Assembly: GCA_036897625.1 (NCBI GenBank)
Contig: JAYMTA010000640.1
Location: 1-25,768, forward strand
Reading direction: 5' to 3'
DNA length: 25,768 nucleotides
DNA from: Pelargonium cotyledonis
Lineage: Eukaryota; Streptophyta; Magnoliopsida; Geraniales; Geraniaceae
Position numbers and translations under genes: made by a program. Positions 21,306-25,768 of this stretch are shown here, piece after piece (position 1 is the first letter of the stretch; each line of letters begins with the position of its first letter). The notes beneath the pieces are model-generated. The model searched no databases and was not told where the DNA came from. It saw only the letters and a program-made list of their open reading frames with translations.

Positions 21306-23862
21306 ATGGAGATTTTCCAAAGCCTGTTCTTGAATCTGCTTGTTGCCTGGATGATGATTTTGCCAATTTCAGCAGCTGATCTCTTTTCAGATGCACTTTT
21401 GGGCTTAAAATCTGAGCTTGTTGATGATGATAACAGCTTGAGGGACTGGTTTGTGCCTCCTGGAGGTGTCTCACCTGGGAAAATCTATGCATGTTCTTGG
21501 TATGGTGTCATGTGCAACAATGATTCCACTTCTGTTGTCGGTATAAACCTGTCCGGCAAGAATCTTGGTGGTGAAATGTCCGGGAAACAATTCAGTATCT
21601 TCACTGAACTAACTGATCTCAACCTCAGTCAGAATTCGTTCTCCGGGAAGCTTCCGGTGGAAATTTTCAACATTACCAATCTCAGAAGCTTAGACATCAG
21701 CAGAAACAACTTTTCAGGCCGCTTTCCGGGAGGGATCTCCAGCCTTCTAAACCTGATTGTGTTTAATGCCTTCAGCAACAGCTTTTCAGGGCCATTACCA
21801 GTGGAAATTTCCCAGGTTGAGCATCTCAAGATTCTAAATTTAGCTGGGAGTTACTTCATGGGACCAATTCCATCAGAATTTGGCAATTTCAAGAGCCTTG
21901 AGTTTCTCCATTTGGCAGGGAACATCATCAGTGGCAACATCCCACCTGAACTGGGCAAGCTCCAAACACTGACACATATGGAGATTGGCTACAACTCTTA
22001 CCAAGGAAGCATCCCATGGCAATTAGGCAACATGAGTGAGCTTCAATATCTTGATATTGCTGGTGCTAATCTCTCTGGCTCAATACCAAAGCAACTCAGC
22101 AATCTTACCAAGCTTGAGTCACTTTTTCTCTTCAGAAACCAGCTCACTGGTATGATACCGTGGGAGTTCAGCAGAATCACACCTCTCACAAGCTTGGATC
22201 TTTCTGATAACCAAATTTCTGGGGCCATTCCTGAGAGCTTCACTTTGCTGAAAAATCTTAGGCTGCTTAGTCTAATGTATAATGATATGAGTGGCACCAT
22301 ACCAGAAGGCATTGCAGAGCTCCCATTCCTTGAGAACCTTCTCCTATGGAACAATTACTTCTATGGCTCACTTCCACCAAGCTTGGGAAAGAATTCAAAA
22401 CTCGCATATGTTGATGTTTCCACAAACAATTTTTCTGGCAGCATTCCCCCAGATATTTGTGCAGGAGGTGTGCTTCTCAAGTTGATTCTGTTTTCAAATA
22501 GTTTTACAGGCAGTTTATCTCCATCTCTCTCCAACTGTTCTTCTCTTGTTCGTGTCCGAATCGAAGACAATTCATTCTCAGGTGAGATTCCTTTGAAATT
22601 CCGACTTCTCCCTGATATCACATATGTCGACCTGTCCAGGAACAAGTTTATAGGTGGAATTCCCTCAGATATATCCAAAGCTGCTAAGCTTCAGTACTTT
22701 AATGTCTCCAAGAATCCAGCATTAGGAGGCATAATCCCAGCAAACACATGGTCATTGCCATTTCTTCAGAATTTCTCAGCTTCTTCTTGTAATATCTCAG
22801 GCAATCTTCCTGCATTCCAGTACTGTAAATCAATTTCTGTCATTGAACTGAGAATGAATGATATATCAGGAACAGTTCCAGAAAGTATCATGGATTGTCA
22901 GTTTCTTGAAAGGATGGATTTGGGTAACAATAAGCTATCAGGTCACATACCTGAGGTGATTGCAAGTCTTCCAGCTTTAAAAGTCCTTGATCTATCAAAT
23001 AATAATCTCAGTGGTTCAATGCCAACAAAGTTCAGCTACTCTTCGAGCTTGCTTCTTTTAAATATATCTTTCAATGATATCTCCGGTTCCATTCCCTCTG
23101 AAAAGGTATTCAGATTGATGGGTAGCAGTGCATTTGTTGGAAATCCGAAGCTATGTGGAGCACCCCTGAAACCATGTCCTGATTCTGTGGCAATGATGGG
23201 AGGAAAAGGCACAAGGAAGCTTACATGGGTTGTGCTATTATGTACAGTATCAGTTGTATTCATGTTGCTACTGGCTTTGGGAGTGCTTTATTTCCAACGG
23301 GGAAGCAGAGGCCGGTGGAAGATGATCCCATTTACCGGGCTCCCCCGATTCAAAGCAAATGATGTTTTGAGAAGCTTCAACTCCGTAGAATCAGTTGGAT
23401 CAGTACCATCTGCATCAGCTTCGGTATGCAAAGCAGTTCTGCCCACCGGAATAACAGTTTCAGTGAAGAAGATTGAGTGGGAAACAAAGAGAATGAAGCT
23501 TATGTCAGAATTCATAATCCGAATGGGCAATGCAAGGCACAAGAATTTAACTAGGTTGCTGGGATTCTGCTACAACAAGCATCTAGCTTATCTATTATAT
23601 GATTACTTACCAAATGGTAATCTTGATGAGAAAATTAGTGTGAAAAGGGATTGGACAGCCAAATGCAAAATTGTAACCGGCATTGCAAGGGGACTGTGCT
23701 TCCTTCACCATGATTGTTATCCTGCGATTCCACACGGAAACTTGAAATCAAGCAATATTGTGTTTGATGAAAACATGGAACCACATTTGACTGAATTTGG
23801 GCTCAAATATCTGGTGCAACTAAGAGGTTCACTGCCAGTTACAGATTGGAGCAGCGAAACAG
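21306..23862 (+). CDS. MOL1: LRR receptor-like kinase, MOL1/PXY-TDR-like (exon 1, kinase domain incomplete)
   Basis: The first exon encodes 852 residues closest in plan to the Arabidopsis LRR-RLK MOL1 (MORE LATERAL GROWTH 1, a PXY/TDR relative of about 895 residues that restrains cambium activity). Signal peptide about 1-23 (hydrophobic, ends ISA|AD). LRR N-cap with the C63-C70 pair (CSWYGVMC). Twenty-two plant-type LRRs about 77-605 (pattern LxxLxLxxNxxSGxIP). C-cap pair C617/C624. Transmembrane helix about 639-664, then the kinase N-lobe and catalytic loop from about 695. The kinase Lys is present (K721), but the glycine loop is degenerate, HRD is HGN (810-812) and DFG is EFG (830-832), so a pseudokinase is likely. 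I chose M21306 over the in-frame ATG at 21210 because it starts a good signal peptide and has the context ACCAATGGA. The exon ends at donor GTACGT (23863) with the codon split after its first base. The remaining C-lobe exon is not visible in the window. Confidence 0.88.
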
Positions 23863-23867
23863 GTACG

Positions 23868-23884
23868 TATATATATATATATAT
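23868..23884. repeat. (TA)n microsatellite abutting the splice donor
   Basis: Seventeen bases of perfect TA alternation begin five bases after the GT of the exon 1 donor (GTACG then TATATA...). Length changes here would alter sequence immediately next to the donor site. Confidence 0.85.
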
Positions 23885-24077
23885 GCTGAACTACTTATAT
23901 TCTTTGCTCTATAATATACATAAGATTTTCTGAGGGTTCTTAACTATGAAAGAACTTATTCACCATGTTAAACATACAAACCAAAGCATCAAAGTCTAAT
24001 CTTTGAAGTGAATGTTATCCAAACTTAATAGCATTAAGCTTGCGTATGGAAACCAACATTTCATTTAAAATGCTGAG

Positions 24078-24151
24078 ATTTCAAATTCAAATTTAGTGTT
24101 TGAAAATTTATTAAATTTCAAATCCAAATTCAATGTTTGAAAGTTCATAGA
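24078..24151. repeat. 37-bp tandem duplication followed by an inverted copy of its core
   Basis: Two diverged copies start at 24078 and 24115 (ATTTCAAATTCAAATTTAG and ATTTCAAATCCAAATTCAA, each followed by tGTTTGAAA). They are followed at about 24151-24170 by GAATTTGAATTTCAAAATT, which is inverted relative to the core, so the area could fold into an AT-rich stem. Confidence 0.7.
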
Positions 24152-24400
24152 ATTTGAATTTCAAAATTTCATAATCATTTTTTTTTGTGAAAAATAATAG
24201 AAAAATTAAACAAAATTGCACAAATATATGAAATCATCAAGGAACAACTATATTAAAAATACTCAATTTTGAAGAACTTACCGTAAAAACATGAATAATT
24301 GTTTAATGATTGAATATTTAATATATCTACACGTTCAATAATAACAAATATTTTTTGATAACATCGATCAATACAAATCATTAACACTAAAAATCACGAG

Positions 24401-24601
24401 CTATCGACGCTCGATTATATCATTGACCACATTTCGAGTAGATGAATGTTTCATATACAATATCTCTTTTTTATTTCTCGAAGTATTGCCTCGCCACAAG
24501 TTTAAATGATATCTCTTCCCTTTGTAAGGAGCTAAGAAGTTCTGACCATCTGTGAATCTCAAATCTACACGAAAATATTTATTTGTCATATAATTATACA
24601 A
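24401..24601 (-). pseudogene. PIF/Harbinger transposase remnant (DDE_Tnp_4, HARBI1-like)
   Basis: The minus strand encodes KYFRVDLRFTDG, then FLAPYKGKRYHLNLWR, then MKHSSTRNV and IIERR. These correspond in order to a conserved C-terminal block of plant PIF/Harbinger (HARBI1-like nuclease) transposases: KYYLVDxGYTNG, FLAPYRGxRYHLxEW, MKHSxARNVIERCFGLLK. The expected Asp of VDxG is present. The copy is broken: VND intrudes before IERR, a stop follows where CFGLLK is expected, and I could not find the rest of the transposase on either side. It is a dead fragment of a class II transposon. Family assignment is from remembered motif order, not a search. Confidence 0.72.
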
Positions 24602-25449
24602 ACCTTAGCATATATGTAAACAGTTATTCAATCAAAAGACATAGTTATTCATCCGAAAAAATGAAAGTATTAATCAATCTCTCACATCAAAACTGATAAA
24701 ATGCATGGTCATTACCAAAACTGATAAAAGATGACCCAACATTATTTATTCAAAACCAAACCAAGCTAGGTAACTTATGATCCACAAAAAGCTGGAATAG
24801 ACTAAAAATTATGGAGTGGGTTTTAATCTCATCATATATACTTTCTTCCATCAAAACACCATTTCTTTTTAAAAATTAACTAATAACTAATACATTGTTC
24901 CTTTCAAAATTCATGAACATCTCAACTTAACTGTCTAAACATAGATTATAAACAAACTTAGACATTCAGATCAGGAAAGTTCCAAACACACAGTAACAAA
25001 ACAAATACAAAAATTCTTTCAATATAATTTATTAGCATGTAAAGCAAACAAAACTATAGAAACTTCATAGTAGCAAATAACTAATCAAAATTCATGTTCA
25101 CAAACTTATTAGCTAATGCTATAACAGACTCTGTTTCATTATTGATTTCACAAGATAGAACAATTACTCACTCAAGTCCAAACCCATAACACAACAACAA
25201 TCACAATAATATTCATGTAGAACTTTCTTTTAATTCACAACATACAATACAAGATAGGAGAATATAGTTCAAGATCATATAATGAACAAAGAAAAAATGT
25301 TTTCAAGTACTGAAACATTACTATATGCCTTGTTTATCCATGTAAATCAATTAATCTGCAAATCAATAAGGTGTAAAAAAGAAATAAAGAAGTTAACCTA
25401 AAATAACAAAAACTAACAAGTTATCAATCTTCAACAACTTAGTAACGAA
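24602..25449. other. AT-rich DNA between two antisense gene fragments
   Basis: No convincing open frame on either strand between the Harbinger fragment and the malectin-like fragment. The DNA is rich in A on the plus strand. It could contain the rest of a decayed transposon body, but no terminal inverted repeats or target duplications could be identified by eye. Confidence 0.5.
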
Positions 25450-25745
25450 TGAAGTAGTTTGATACAAGGCTCTATCATAGGATGAAAAGAAACAGAACTG
25501 GTGTTGACTGGAATCACTAAAGGTCTTGACATTTTGGTGAGACTGGAGATAGAGGCATCAGAAACAAATATCTTATCACCCACAAGTGTATTGTTATAGG
25601 ATCCACAATCTATAAGATAATTGTCTATGGTATCAAAACCTAATGAAAAACACACCAAACACAAAACAGATAAAACCCAAATGACCAACTCAAAACACTT
25701 AGTACCCACGATCAATAACACAGAGAATCTAGACTGGAATGTCAA
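25450..25745 (-). pseudogene. Malectin-like (CrRLK1L-type) receptor kinase N-terminal fragment, frameshifted
   Basis: The minus strand encodes a hydrophobic signal-peptide-like stretch (VIWVLSVLCLVCFSLG) followed by FDTIDNYLIDCGSYNNT and GDKIFVSDAS, the characteristic start of the malectin-like ectodomain of THESEUS/HERKULES/FERONIA-type receptor kinases (family pattern F.P.DNYLI.CGS...GR.F..D). After NTSSVS the frame changes: the expected continuation SYDRALYQT (family pattern YQTARVF) is found in another frame at about 25454-25486, so there is an indel near 25484-25492. Homology then ends, with stops in both frames. A full receptor is over 800 residues; only about 95 remain. The start may extend past the window edge, but the 3' side is clearly truncated. 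Confidence 0.68.
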
Positions 25746-25768
25746 GAACTCAAAAGAAGAGCTTAAAT

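Larger units (their letters stand above)
23863..25768 (+). other. Putative intron or lost 3' part of the LRR receptor kinase gene
   Basis: From the GTACGT donor to the window edge I find no plus-strand exon resembling kinase subdomains VIII-XI. The sequence is AT-rich and holds an AT microsatellite, a 37-bp duplication, an antisense Harbinger transposase fragment and an antisense malectin-like receptor fragment. Without splicing, translation stops at the TGA at 23931-23933, which would add about 22 unrelated residues. It may be a long intron whose terminal exon lies beyond 25768, or the C-terminal exon may have been lost. Confidence 0.5.

Noticed and set aside
21265..23542. Several minus-strand open frames of 63-105 codons under the LRR receptor exon
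   Set aside because: They are antisense shadows of the LRR coding sequence; the repeated LRR codon pattern naturally leaves the opposite strand open.
1..25768. CRISPR array, operon-like gene cluster or other prokaryotic system
   Set aside because: No regularly spaced repeats with unique spacers and no prokaryotic gene organisation; spliced plant genes account for the coding content.

Overview
This is nuclear DNA of a flowering plant, almost certainly a eudicot. It has AT-rich, intron-dense genes with GT-AG splice sites, two plant-specific protein families and small plant transposons. I cannot name the species from the sequence.

Layout. Positions 1-1441 hold a GC-rich edge, AT-rich intergenic DNA and the promoter and 5' UTR of the first gene. 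Positions 1442-18229 (+) carry a complete ENHANCED DISEASE RESISTANCE 2-like (EDR2-like) gene. I resolved it into 22 coding exons giving a 741-residue protein: PH domain, START lipid-binding domain, acidic linker and C-terminal DUF1336/EDR2_C domain. Every exon joins in frame. Its introns hold a 35-bp tandem repeat, a 130-bp duplication, a tRNA-derived SINE and Stowaway-like MITEs. Positions 18330-21305 are intergenic, with degenerate repeats. From 21306 (+) runs the large first exon of a leucine-rich-repeat receptor-like kinase of the PXY/TDR relative MOL1 type. It has a signal peptide, 22 LRRs, a transmembrane helix and the N-lobe plus catalytic loop of a kinase domain that looks catalytically degenerate. 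The exon ends at a splice donor at 23863 inside the activation segment.

From 23863 to the right edge I find no exon completing the kinase. Instead there are two antisense remnants: a PIF/Harbinger transposase fragment (24401-24601) and a frameshifted N-terminal piece of a malectin-like (CrRLK1L-type) receptor kinase (about 25450-25745). Either the receptor gene has a long intron that collected insertions and its last exon lies beyond the window, or the gene has lost its C-terminal lobe.

The two main genes are not an operon and need not be functionally coupled. By family knowledge, one acts in phosphoinositide/lipid-linked control of defence and cell death, the other in vascular cambium receptor signalling. 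I found no convincing wholly new biological system. The best leads are the pseudokinase signature and the disrupted or repeat-filled 3' part of the receptor gene.
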